Source: Bacillota bacterium
GTDB lineage: Bacteria > Bacillota_A > Clostridia > Lachnospirales > Lachnospiraceae
DNA: 19,891 nucleotides
Reading direction: 5' to 3'
Assembly (NCBI GenBank): GCA_023443925.1
Contig: JAEZSL010000161.1
Coordinates: 1-19,891 of the forward strand
Below the pieces are notes generated by a model. It was not told where the DNA came from, searched no databases, and saw only the letters and a program-made list of their open reading frames with translations. Below are positions 6,749 to 13,777 of the stretch, piece after piece. The position numbers were made by a program, and so were the translations under genes. Each line of letters begins with the position of its first letter. The stretch's first letter is position 1.

Positions 6749-8992
6749 ATGCTTAAAATTGCAAGATTACTTAAAACATCAATTGGACCATTGATAATTG
6801 TTATTGCATTGTTAGGCCTTCAGGCATTTTGTGATTTGTCACTGCCTTCCTATACATCCGATATTGTTGATGTTGGTATTCAGCAGGGAGGGGTTGAAAA
6901 TGCCGTTCCCGCTGCAGTCCGTGAAAGCCAGTTTAATAATCTCATATTTACCATGGACCAGAACAGCAGGGAAACCGCAGCGGCTTCCTATAAATTAATC
7001 ACAAAGGATTCCGTGTCCGCTGATGATTACAAGACTTACCTAAAAAAATATCCGGTTTTAGCAAAGGAAAATATATATATTCTGGAATCCGGTATTGAAA
7101 ATGAAGAAGAACTGAATGCTATCCTGGGGAAAGCATTTTTAATTGTAAGTACATTAGAAAGTGATTCAGATCAGACCAAAGAATTAAAGACGCAGATAAC
7201 TGCCGGACTTCCGCAGGAAATGGCGGAACTAAGCCTGATGGAACTATTAACCAAAATGCCGGAGGAACAGTCTAAACAAATCCTGGCCTCCATAGATGAA
7301 AAATTATCCGAAATGCCGGAAAATGTAATGGATCAGGGAGCTATAAAAGCTGTAAAAGCTGAATATGAAGCACTGGGTATGGATACCGGTAAGCTCCAGA
7401 CCAATTATATTTTTATAGCGGGACTTAAGATGCTTGGACTTGCGCTGTTAGCCATGATATCAACCATACTGGTTGGATATTTAGCTTCCAGGATAGCGGC
7501 AGGCCTTGGCAGGGATTTAAGAAGCAGAGTGTTTAAGAAGGTAGTTAGTTTTTCTAATTCGGAATTTGATAAATTTTCCACCGCTTCCCTTATTACAAGA
7601 AGTACCAACGATGTACAGCAGGTACAGATGACTCTGGTGTTTTTAATCCGAATCGTTTTCTATGCTCCGATCTTAGCCATCGGCGGTGTTGTTAAGGTTT
7701 TAAACACCAACGTTTCCATGACCTGGATCATTGCACTGGCGGTGATTTTAATTCTATGTTTGGTTGGTACCTTGTTTGCGGTTGCCATGCCGAAATTTAA
7801 ATTAATGCAGAAGTTAATAGACCGGCTGAATTTAGTAACCCGTGAAATCTTAACCGGTTTACCTGTAATCCGTGCCTTTCATAAAGAAAAACAGGAAGAA
7901 AAAAGATTTGATGCAGCTAATACAGATTTAACAAAAACCAGTTTATTTGTAAACCGTGTAATGGCCTTTATGATGCCAATTATGATGTTTATTATGAACG
8001 GTGTAACCATATTAATTATCTGGAACGGCGGTCACGGTATTGATAACGGTGAAATGCAGGTTGGTGATTTGATGGCATTTATACAGTACACCATGCAGAT
8101 TATTATGTCCTTTTTGATGCTTTCCATGGTTTCCATTATGCTGCCCAGATCCTCCGTATCCGCCGGTCGTATTATGGAAGTAATTGATACAGATTTAACC
8201 ATACATGATCCGGAGAAACCGCAGAAATTTATTGATAGCAAAAAGGGATACTTAGAGTTTGACAACGTATCCTTCCGTTATCCGAAAGCCGAGGACGATG
8301 TATTATCCGGAATCAGCTTTATTGCAAAACCGGGTGAAACCACAGCAATCATCGGCAGTACCGGCAGTGGTAAGTCCACGTTGGTTCAATTAATTCCCAG
8401 GTTTTTTGATGTAACAGCAGGAAGTATTAAGATTGATGGAACGGATATCAGACAGGTCTGTCAAAGTGATTTAAGAGATAAATTAGGTTATGTACCACAA
8501 AAGGGTATGCTGTTTTCCGGAACCATCGATTCCAACTTACGCTACGGTAAACAGGATGCAACCCCGGATGAAATTCTCCGGGCGGCCAGAATTGCCCAGG
8601 CGTTGGATTTTATTGAGGAAAAACCGGAAAAATATGAAACATCGATCTCCCAGGGCGGCGGTAATGTATCCGGCGGTCAGAAGCAGAGACTATCCATTGC
8701 CAGAGCCATTGCAAAAGATCCGGAAATTTATATCTTTGACGATAGTTTTTCCGCATTGGATTATAAGACAGACGTAACCCTTAGAAAAGCCTTGAAAGAC
8801 GAAATCAGTAACAGCACGGTTATTATAGTAGCCCAGCGAATCAGTACCATTATTCATGCCGATCAGATTTTAGTGCTGGATGAAGGCAGGGTAGTAGGTA
8901 AAGGTACCCATAAAGAACTGCTGAAAAACTGTGAGGTATATAACCAGATTGCGTTGTCGCAGTTGTCAAAGGAGGAATTGGCATATGAGTAA
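6749..8992 (+). CDS. ABC exporter half-transporter, subunit A (degenerate ATP site, large extracytoplasmic loop)
   Basis: The protein has 747 residues; AAAGGAG lies 6 bases before ATG 6749. A type IV (ABCB-like) transmembrane domain is followed by a nucleotide-binding domain: Walker A GSTGSGKS (536-543), signature VSGGQ (640-644), Walker B ending IFDD (D664, D665) and a switch loop IVAQR with Gln696. The catalytic Glu after Walker B is Asp and the switch His is Gln, the pattern of the degenerate half of heterodimeric exporters such as TM287/288, BmrCD and LmrCD. Between TM1 (about 14-34) and TM2 (about 218-245) lies a roughly 180-residue hydrophilic helical stretch, much longer than in ordinary half-transporters of about 580 residues and predicted to be extracytoplasmic. 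The stop codon overlaps the next gene by 8 bases, fitting coupled translation of the two subunits. Probable multidrug or peptide/lipid exporter; substrate unknown. Confidence 0.94.
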   Translation: MLKIARLLKTSIGPLIIVIALLGLQAFCDLSLPSYTSDIVDVGIQQGGVENAVPAAVRESQFNNLIFTMDQNSRETAAASYKLITKDSVSADDYKTYLKKYPVLAKENIYILESGIENEEELNAILGKAFLIVSTLESDSDQTKELKTQITAGLPQEMAELSLMELLTKMPEEQSKQILASIDEKLSEMPENVMDQGAIKAVKAEYEALGMDTGKLQTNYIFIAGLKMLGLALLAMISTILVGYLASRIAAGLGRDLRSRVFKKVVSFSNSEFDKFSTASLITRSTNDVQQVQMTLVFLIRIVFYAPILAIGGVVKVLNTNVSMTWIIALAVILILCLVGTLFAVAMPKFKLMQKLIDRLNLVTREILTGLPVIRAFHKEKQEEKRFDAANTDLTKTSLFVNRVMAFMMPIMMFIMNGVTILIIWNGGHGIDNGEMQVGDLMAFIQYTMQIIMSFLMLSMVSIMLPRSSVSAGRIMEVIDTDLTIHDPEKPQKFIDSKKGYLEFDNVSFRYPKAEDDVLSGISFIAKPGETTAIIGSTGSGKSTLVQLIPRFFDVTAGSIKIDGTDIRQVCQSDLRDKLGYVPQKGMLFSGTIDSNLRYGKQDATPDEILRAARIAQALDFIEEKPEKYETSISQGGGNVSGGQKQRLSIARAIAKDPEIYIFDDSFSALDYKTDVTLRKALKDEISNSTVIIVAQRISTIIHADQILVLDEGRVVGKGTHKELLKNCEVYNQIALSQLSKEELAYE

Positions 8993-10850
8993 CGAGAAAC
9001 AGAATGTGCGTCCTGCCGGCAGAAGAGGAGGCTTAGGACGTGGCCCCATGGGCGGCGGTCCTATGGGGGCAGGTGAGAAGGCAAAGGATTTTAAAGGTTC
9101 CATTAAAAAATTAGCCTTATATATGAGCAGATTTAAAATCGGATTTATATTTGTTGTAATCTTTGCCATAGCCAGTACGGTGTTTTCCATTATCGGACCT
9201 AAGATACTTGGTAATGTAACTACGGATTTATTTGGAGGACTGGTAAATAAGATTAACGGAACCGGTGGCATCGACTTTGACAAAATTGCAGTAACTTTGC
9301 TGACGTTATTGGGGTTATACGTCCTAAGTATGTTATTTTCATTCATTCAGGGATTTATTATGACGGGTATTTCACAAAAGGTGACCTACCAGTTCAGAAG
9401 GGAGATTTCTGAAAAAATAAACCGGATGCCCATGGATTATTTTGAAACTAAAACCCATGGCGAAGTTCTTTCAAGAGTAACTAATGATGTGGATACTTTA
9501 AGTCAGAATTTAAACCAGAGTATTACGCAAATCATAACATCCGTAGCTATGATAATCGGTGTTTTATACATGATGTTAACCATCAGCGTGCCTATGACGC
9601 TGGTCGCTCTGCTGACTTTACCGCTTTCAGCAGGATTGATCGGGTTTATCGTAAAGAAATCACAGAAATACTTCATTGAACAGCAGGAATTTTTAGGGCA
9701 TGTCAATGGTCAGGTAGAAGAAGTTTATGGAGGACACAATATTGTAAAAGCTTTTAATGGTGAAAACAAGGTAGTGGAAGACTTTGATAAAGCGAACAAC
9801 ACCCTTTATAATTCAGCCTGGAAATCCCAGTTCCTGTCCGGTATGATGTTCCCGATCATGAGCTTTGTGGGTAATATCGGGTATGTGGCGGTTGCAATTC
9901 TCGGCGGTTACCTGACCGTTAAGAACCGTATTCAGGTCGGTGATATCCAGTCCTTTATCCAGTATGTCAGAAGCTTTAACCAGCCAATCGGCCAGATTGC
10001 CCAGGTTTCCAGCCAGCTGCAGCAGACAGCCGCGGCAGCGGAAAGAATATTCGAATTTCTGGGTGAAGAAGAGGAAGAACAGCTGGCTAAGAATCCGGTT
10101 AAAACAGATACCGTAGACAGCAATGTGGAATTCAAGCATGTTAAGTTCGGCTATAATCCGGATAAAATTATTATTAACGATTTCTCCGCTAAAGTAAATC
10201 CCGGACAGAAGATCGCCATTGTCGGCCCTACCGGCGCTGGAAAGACCACCATGGTAAAACTGCTGATGCGTTTTTACGATGTAAATGCAGGTGAAATTTT
10301 AATTGACGGCCATAATATCAAAGAGTTTAACCGAGGCGAACTAAGGCAGTTATTCGGTATGGTTTTACAGGATACCTGGCTGTTTAACGGTACGATAATG
10401 GAAAATATCCGTTACGGTAAAAGTGATGCTACGGATGAGGAAGTTATTGCAGCTGCGAAAGCAGCACATGCCCATCATTTTGTCTCCACTCTTCCGGATG
10501 GCTACAATATGGTATTGAATGAAGAAGCCAGTAATGTATCTCAGGGCCAGAAGCAGCTCCTTACTATTGCAAGAGCTATTTTGGCGGACCCTAAAATACT
10601 AATTCTGGATGAAGCCACCAGTTCGGTTGATACAAGAACAGAGGTAAGGATTCAGAAAGCCATGGATAACCTGATGAAGGGAAGAACCAGCTTTGTGATT
10701 GCCCACAGACTTTCAACCATTCGTGATGCAGATCTGATTCTGGTAATGAAGGACGGAGATATTGTAGAACAGGGTAATCATGAAGCGCTTCTTGCACAGA
10801 AAGGCTTCTATGCAAGTCTTTACAACTCTCAGTTTGAACAGACGGCTTAG
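8985..10850 (+). CDS. ABC exporter half-transporter, subunit B (canonical catalytic site residues)
   Basis: The protein has 621 residues. ATG 8985 is chosen because AAAGGAGG (8968-8975) lies 9 bases upstream; the frame extends further upstream into subunit A without a ribosome binding site. A Gly/Arg/Met-rich N-terminal tail (RGGLGRGPMGGGPMGAG) precedes six predicted membrane helices and the ATPase domain: Walker A GPTGAGKT (414-421), Walker B ILDE (D542, catalytic E543) and switch His574. Its signature is VSQGQ (518-522), with Gln replacing the first Gly of SGGQ. Subunit A has the reciprocal pattern, so the pair would form one full catalytic site (Walker/His of B with signature of A) and one degenerate site. 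The 8-base overlap ATGAGTAA with subunit A supports a 1:1 heterodimer. Confidence 0.95.
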   Translation: MSNEKQNVRPAGRRGGLGRGPMGGGPMGAGEKAKDFKGSIKKLALYMSRFKIGFIFVVIFAIASTVFSIIGPKILGNVTTDLFGGLVNKINGTGGIDFDKIAVTLLTLLGLYVLSMLFSFIQGFIMTGISQKVTYQFRREISEKINRMPMDYFETKTHGEVLSRVTNDVDTLSQNLNQSITQIITSVAMIIGVLYMMLTISVPMTLVALLTLPLSAGLIGFIVKKSQKYFIEQQEFLGHVNGQVEEVYGGHNIVKAFNGENKVVEDFDKANNTLYNSAWKSQFLSGMMFPIMSFVGNIGYVAVAILGGYLTVKNRIQVGDIQSFIQYVRSFNQPIGQIAQVSSQLQQTAAAAERIFEFLGEEEEEQLAKNPVKTDTVDSNVEFKHVKFGYNPDKIIINDFSAKVNPGQKIAIVGPTGAGKTTMVKLLMRFYDVNAGEILIDGHNIKEFNRGELRQLFGMVLQDTWLFNGTIMENIRYGKSDATDEEVIAAAKAAHAHHFVSTLPDGYNMVLNEEASNVSQGQKQLLTIARAILADPKILILDEATSSVDTRTEVRIQKAMDNLMKGRTSFVIAHRLSTIRDADLILVMKDGDIVEQGNHEALLAQKGFYASLYNSQFEQTA

Positions 10851-10896
10851 TATTTCTGGAAGGACTCAAACTGTTTTTAAAAAGGGAACGGTTTCA
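10851..10896. other. Convergent junction without a clear terminator
   Basis: Only 46 bases separate the ABC subunit B stop from the end of the convergent chromate transporter gene. AAACTGTT (10868-10875) can pair with AACGGTTT (10887-10894) with one wobble, but no T run follows on either strand, so I do not call a terminator. Confidence 0.35.
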
Positions 10897-11463
10897 TCAA
10901 AATCCGGACAGATAAAGGATTAAACCCGCAGCTCCGCAGCCAAACATTACAATAATGGGATTGGCTTTATATTTTTTTAATATAAATAAGCTTATGGCAA
11001 ATAAGAAAATGGAAATCACATTAACATCCGACGCTTTTCTGGTGATTCCTTTATTACCCCAGAAGGCTGTAATAAGAATAGATAATCCTGCGGAAGCGAT
11101 AAGTGCTGTAACCGCCGGATGCAAACCCTGCAGAGTGCCTTGTACCAACTGCAGGGTTTTGTATTTACGGTACAAAAAACCAAGAGTCAGAACAATGATA
11201 CTGGAAGGCAGTACACAGCCAAAGGTTGATATGATTGCTCCCGGGAGGCCTCCAACCTGAAGCCCTACAAAAGTAGAGGTATTTACTGCAATTGGCCCAG
11301 GGGCCATACCGCAGAGGGTAATCAGTTCGGTATATTCCGTCATGGTGAACCATTTATGGATATCCACCACCTGGTTTTTTATAAGGGGCAGAGAGGCATA
11401 ACCACCGCCGATACTAAACAGGCCAATTTGAAAAAAACTTAGGAACAGCTGTATATAAAGCAT
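10897..11463 (-). CDS. Chromate transporter family (CHR) protein, second subunit of a split pair
   Basis: The protein has 188 residues; ATG at 11461-11463 is preceded on the minus strand by AGGAGG (about 11471-11477), located inside the end of the upstream partner gene. It is one CHR domain: an N-terminal helix with the signature SIGGGYASLPL, then MAPGPIAVNTSTFVG and about five further membrane helices. Bacterial CHR proteins are either about 400 residues with two such halves, or pairs of about 190-residue proteins as here; pairs are thought to work together as one membrane anion transporter. Some members expel chromate, but in gut or soil clostridia the real substrate is often unknown. The gene begins one base after the partner's stop, so the two are surely co-translated. 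Confidence 0.93.
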   Translation of the reverse strand: MLYIQLFLSFFQIGLFSIGGGYASLPLIKNQVVDIHKWFTMTEYTELITLCGMAPGPIAVNTSTFVGLQVGGLPGAIISTFGCVLPSSIIVLTLGFLYRKYKTLQLVQGTLQGLHPAVTALIASAGLSILITAFWGNKGITRKASDVNVISIFLFAISLFILKKYKANPIIVMFGCGAAGLILYLSGF

Positions 11464-11464
11464 G

Positions 11465-12034
11465 CTATTTATCCTCCTGTTTTATTTTCCGAAACAATAC
11501 ATTAATAACGGCACCGGTTAATCCGCAGACAAGAATAATATATATGACATTAACCTTGAAAAAGTACGTTGCAAGAAAGGCGGCAACCATTATGGCGATG
11601 GATACTGCCTTTTTTTCTTTTAGAATACTGCTTCCCAGGGATAAAATCACATCCGTTATAACGGCGGCAATGCCGGCTTTCATTCCCTGCAGTACTGCAT
11701 TCACCAAGGGATTATCCCGGAATACGGTATAGAAGGAGGAAATAGCAGACATAATGAGAAAAGGCGGCAGTACGGTACCCATTATAGCAATGGCGGCTCC
11801 GGGCATGCCAGCCATATGATAGCCTAACAAAATGGAAGTATTGACGGCAATTGCACCTGGAGAGGACTGAGCGATGGCTGTAAAGTTAATCATTTCCTCG
11901 TCGGTCAGCCACTTTAAATCTTCCACGAATTTTTTCTTCATCAAGGGGACGATGACATATCCGCCTCCAATGGTCAACGCACTTAGTATAAAAGTTGATG
12001 AAAACAGTTTCCAATAAAATTTCCATTTATTCAT
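11465..12034 (-). CDS. Chromate transporter family (CHR) protein, first subunit of a split pair
   Basis: The protein has 189 residues; ATG at 12032-12034 has GAAAGGAA upstream on the minus strand (about 12043-12050). It is a single CHR domain with TIGGGYVIVPLMKKKF near the N terminus and SSPGAIAVNTSILLGY, followed by hydrophobic helices and a short basic tail. The equivalent positions of the two subunits (GGGY-(A/V)-(S/I)-(L/V)-P and PG-(P/A)-IAVNTS) show they are homologous halves. An inverted repeat (TAGAAAT/ATTTCTA) lies 36-57 bases upstream of the start and could be regulatory. No transcription factor is adjacent in the same operon; the downstream MerR gene is upstream in transcription order but about 420 bases away. 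Substrate inferred from family only. Confidence 0.93.
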   Translation of the reverse strand: MNKWKFYWKLFSSTFILSALTIGGGYVIVPLMKKKFVEDLKWLTDEEMINFTAIAQSSPGAIAVNTSILLGYHMAGMPGAAIAIMGTVLPPFLIMSAISSFYTVFRDNPLVNAVLQGMKAGIAAVITDVILSLGSSILKEKKAVSIAIMVAAFLATYFFKVNVIYIILVCGLTGAVINVLFRKIKQEDK

Positions 12035-12192
12035 TATGAAAATTCCTTTCTAATTCCTTTGATTATTTATAGAAATTTTTGATTATTTCTAAATACGGAC
12101 AGATTAAGTTTTTAAGTTGTCTCCATAATAATATTTTGAGTACGAATATAGTATTGTTTAATAAACGGATGGAAATACCCGGTTAAAAAAAA
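12035..12192. other. AT-rich upstream region of the chromate transporter genes
   Basis: No coding frame is seen. TAGAAAT (12070-12076) and ATTTCTA (12085-12091) form an inverted repeat with 8 bases between, and GATTATTT occurs twice (12061 and 12081). This could be an operator for the minus-strand chromate genes, but I could not find a well-spaced promoter around it. Confidence 0.35.
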
Positions 12193-12324
12193 TAAAGAGG
12201 CTGCTATAAATTTAAAATCTATCCTCCCTGGGGAGAAAGAGGTTTATATTACACAATAAGTGTAATATAAACCTCTTTCTAGGCCAGGCCTGGGTAAATT
12301 CATTTTTTTACAACAGCCCGCTTA
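12193..12324. repeat. Long hairpin, MITE-like palindromic element
   Basis: The core is a perfect inverted repeat of 21 bases (12234-12254 with 12260-12280) around the loop AATAA. Outside it, the ends are imperfectly inverted: TAAAGAGGCTGCTATAAA at 12193-12210 against TAAGCGGGCTGTTGTAAA read on the minus strand from 12324 to 12307, 13 of 18 identical. Between core and ends lie CCTCCCTGGGGAG (12223-12235) and CCAGGCCTGG (12285-12294). The whole 132 bases can fold on itself. Neither strand has a T run after the core, so it is not a plain terminator. GGCTGTTGTAAA-type ends are reminiscent of insertion-sequence termini in Clostridia. No transposase is present and no target duplication is clear, so the mobile nature is an inference. 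Confidence 0.5.
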
Positions 12325-12455
12325 AAACTTGTAATTCGGGTATTCATTTATTTACATTCTTTCTTGTATTTTGTTCAGAGCCAAAGTATATGAATTATTC
12401 TTCTAAACCGGTCATGTAATATATAAAAAATTTCTGCCGGTTGAAAAGATTTTTT
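12325..12455. other. Gene-free stretch downstream of merR
   Basis: AT-rich, with no frame of note. On the minus strand AACCGG (about 12436-12441) and CCGGTT (about 12406-12411) form an inverted repeat with a long AT-rich loop; the stem is short and no T run follows it, so a merR terminator is not convincingly identified. Confidence 0.3.
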
Positions 12456-13226
12456 TTATTCCTGTAAGGACTTGCCGGTATAAATAAATACGGCATCTCT
12501 TAAGAATTTGGCAGTTCCGGGCTGCTCCTTATCATAATAGGCGGTAAAGCGTTCATCATCCACATACATTTGAGCCACACCGGCGTGAGCTTCTTTCGAA
12601 TAACTGTCCCAATAGTAGCACAGCCATTTACGGTGAAGATCGGCTGCTTCCTGTGCCAATTCCCCGGCGGGATTGCCGGTTTTAAACGCAGCACTGAGTT
12701 TTTCGGTTAATTCTTCCGAGAGTTTCGTGATTTCTTCATACTGTTCTTTTGTCATATTTTTAACTTTCTGATTCGACTTTTCCACCGTGTCGCTACCGTA
12801 TTTCTCACGGATTTCCTTACCGTACTTTTTCTCATTTTCGTCTATCATAGCTTGTTTAAAGCCTTCAAATTTTTCTTTATCTGACATCGTTGTTCTCCCT
12901 TCGGTTACTGCCAATGTTTTTTCCACATTTGCAATTAATTGATTTAATTGTTCTCTTTTTTGAAGAAGTTTTTCATGGTGTTCTCTCAAGGCATAACTAC
13001 CTTCAAAGGAAGGAGCGGTTACAATATCCCGGATGCTTTCCAGACTTACACCAAGTTCCCGGTAAAACAGTATCTGCTGTAACCGGTCAACTTCCCTGGA
13101 CCCATAGATCCTGTAACCTGAGGAATTGATTCTGGCAGGTTTTAAAAGTCCGATTTCATCATAATATCTTAAAGTTCTGTTACTGACACCTGCCAGTTTA
13201 CCTAATTTTTGCACTGTATATTCCAT
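12456..13226 (-). CDS. MerR-family regulator with TipAS-like effector domain
   Basis: The protein has 256 residues. ATG at 13224-13226 is chosen because TAGGAG lies just upstream on the minus strand and the conserved N terminus YTVQKLGKLAGVSNRTLRYYDEIGLL begins at residue 3; an upstream in-frame ATG (13256) has no ribosome binding site. The first 70 residues are the MerR winged helix, a coiled coil (about 75-115; REHHEKLLQKREQLNQL) follows, and the C-terminal about 125 residues (KYGSDTVEKSNQKVKNM..., LHRKWLCYYWDSYSKEAHAGVAQMYVDDERFTAYYD) match the TipAS ligand-binding fold of TipAL, Mta and SkgA. Family members activate drug-efflux or resistance genes on ligand binding. It diverges from the MATE pump gene, the likely target. 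It has an inverted repeat in its own promoter region. Confidence 0.93.
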   Translation of the reverse strand: MEYTVQKLGKLAGVSNRTLRYYDEIGLLKPARINSSGYRIYGSREVDRLQQILFYRELGVSLESIRDIVTAPSFEGSYALREHHEKLLQKREQLNQLIANVEKTLAVTEGRTTMSDKEKFEGFKQAMIDENEKKYGKEIREKYGSDTVEKSNQKVKNMTKEQYEEITKLSEELTEKLSAAFKTGNPAGELAQEAADLHRKWLCYYWDSYSKEAHAGVAQMYVDDERFTAYYDKEQPGTAKFLRDAVFIYTGKSLQE

Positions 13227-13256
13227 ATAACTCCTATCCGTGTGAATTACACACAT

Positions 13257-13279
13257 ACTTATCAGGATACAGGATAACT
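13257..13279 (-). promoter_or_regulatory. Inverted repeat upstream of merR, candidate MerR operator
   Basis: ACTTATC (13257-13263) and GATAACT (13273-13279) are perfect inverse arms over six of seven bases, with a 9-base centre. The site is 31-53 bases upstream of the merR start codon, where a MerR-family protein would be expected to bind within the promoter spacer. A second small palindrome, GTGTG-AATTA-CACAC, lies at 13240-13254. CATACTTA occurs both here (13254) and in the MATE promoter region (13574). Regulator binding is an inference. Confidence 0.42.
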
Positions 13280-13569
13280 GTCTTTTTACAATCTAACTCT
13301 TAATGCATAAATCATCTGCCGGCAGTCTAACCTCTTACCTGAATACATAGCTTATCAATTAAATTTATCAACCTTCTGTTTTAAGCGCGCTGCAATCCAT
13401 CGGGTATGACTGATTACCATCAACAGCCATATAACTTCTTGCAAATATTATGATAGACCATTACGCTGCGTGAATGTCAACACATTTTTCTAAAGTTTTC
13501 AAAGTTTCTAAAGTTTTTGAAGTTTTAATTTTTGTGAACGATTAAGATTACGAAATACAATATAAAACA
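13280..13569. other. Divergent intergenic region between merR and the MATE gene
   Basis: No coding frame with a credible start is seen. Bases 13490-13526 form a run of imperfect 8-10-base repeats built on (T)AAAGTTT, read four times in succession. Otherwise the sequence is AT-rich and unassigned. Confidence 0.4.
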
Positions 13570-13598
13570 TTGTCATACTTACCCAGTTATGTTATCAT
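13570..13598 (+). promoter_or_regulatory. Candidate promoter of the MATE efflux gene
   Basis: TTGTCA (13570-13575), 17-base spacer, TATCAT (13593-13598). Both boxes are near consensus, and the start near 13605 would leave a leader of about 170 nt. MerR-family targets typically have 19-20 base spacers, which this one does not, so direct MerR activation here is not supported by spacing. Confidence 0.45.
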
Positions 13599-13698
13599 AC
13601 CTTTCATGTACTGAAAAAATTGTATACACTTTTCATATTCTAAAAGAACAGACTTGGAACTTTCATTAAGAAAATCCATTGCTATTATGGGGCATGAG

Positions 13699-13756
13699 GT
13701 GCATAATTTTATTTATGTGCTTAATTTCAGGGAATCACCGAGCTGGGTGTAACCCT
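13699..13756 (+). promoter_or_regulatory. Structured leader of the MATE gene (two hairpins, class not recognised)
   Basis: Hairpin 1: GTGCATAA (13699-13706) with TTATGTGC (13713-13720), eight pairs including two wobbles. Hairpin 2: AGGG-AAT-CACC (13729-13739) with GGTG-TAA-CCCT (13746-13756), two four-pair helices flanking a symmetric 3x3 internal loop. Hairpin 2 ends 10 bases before the AGGAG ribosome binding site. It could be a regulatory RNA element, but I recognise no known class. Confidence 0.35.
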
Positions 13757-13777
13757 ATGAATGCTGAGGAGAAGATC

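Noticed and set aside
8966..9346. Minus-strand frame of 126 codons across the ABC subunit junction
   Set aside because: It opposes the start of subunit B, whose conserved protein and ribosome binding site fully explain the DNA.
10868..10894. Hairpin as terminator between the ABC operon and the chromate genes
   Set aside because: Stem of eight with one wobble, large loop and no T run on either strand.
12234..12280. Perfect inverted repeat as a Rho-independent terminator
   Set aside because: No run of T follows on either strand and the stem is AT-rich and far from both flanking stop codons.
13490..13526. AAAGTTT-type repeats as a CRISPR or iteron array
   Set aside because: Units are 8-10 bases, imperfect and without spacers; no replication or cas gene is nearby. 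Low-complexity AT sequence is the simpler explanation.
13679..13777. N-terminal extension of the MATE protein from TTG 13679
   Set aside because: No ribosome binding site, overlaps the structured leader, and the family's usual N terminus starts at ATG 13778 with GAGGAG upstream.
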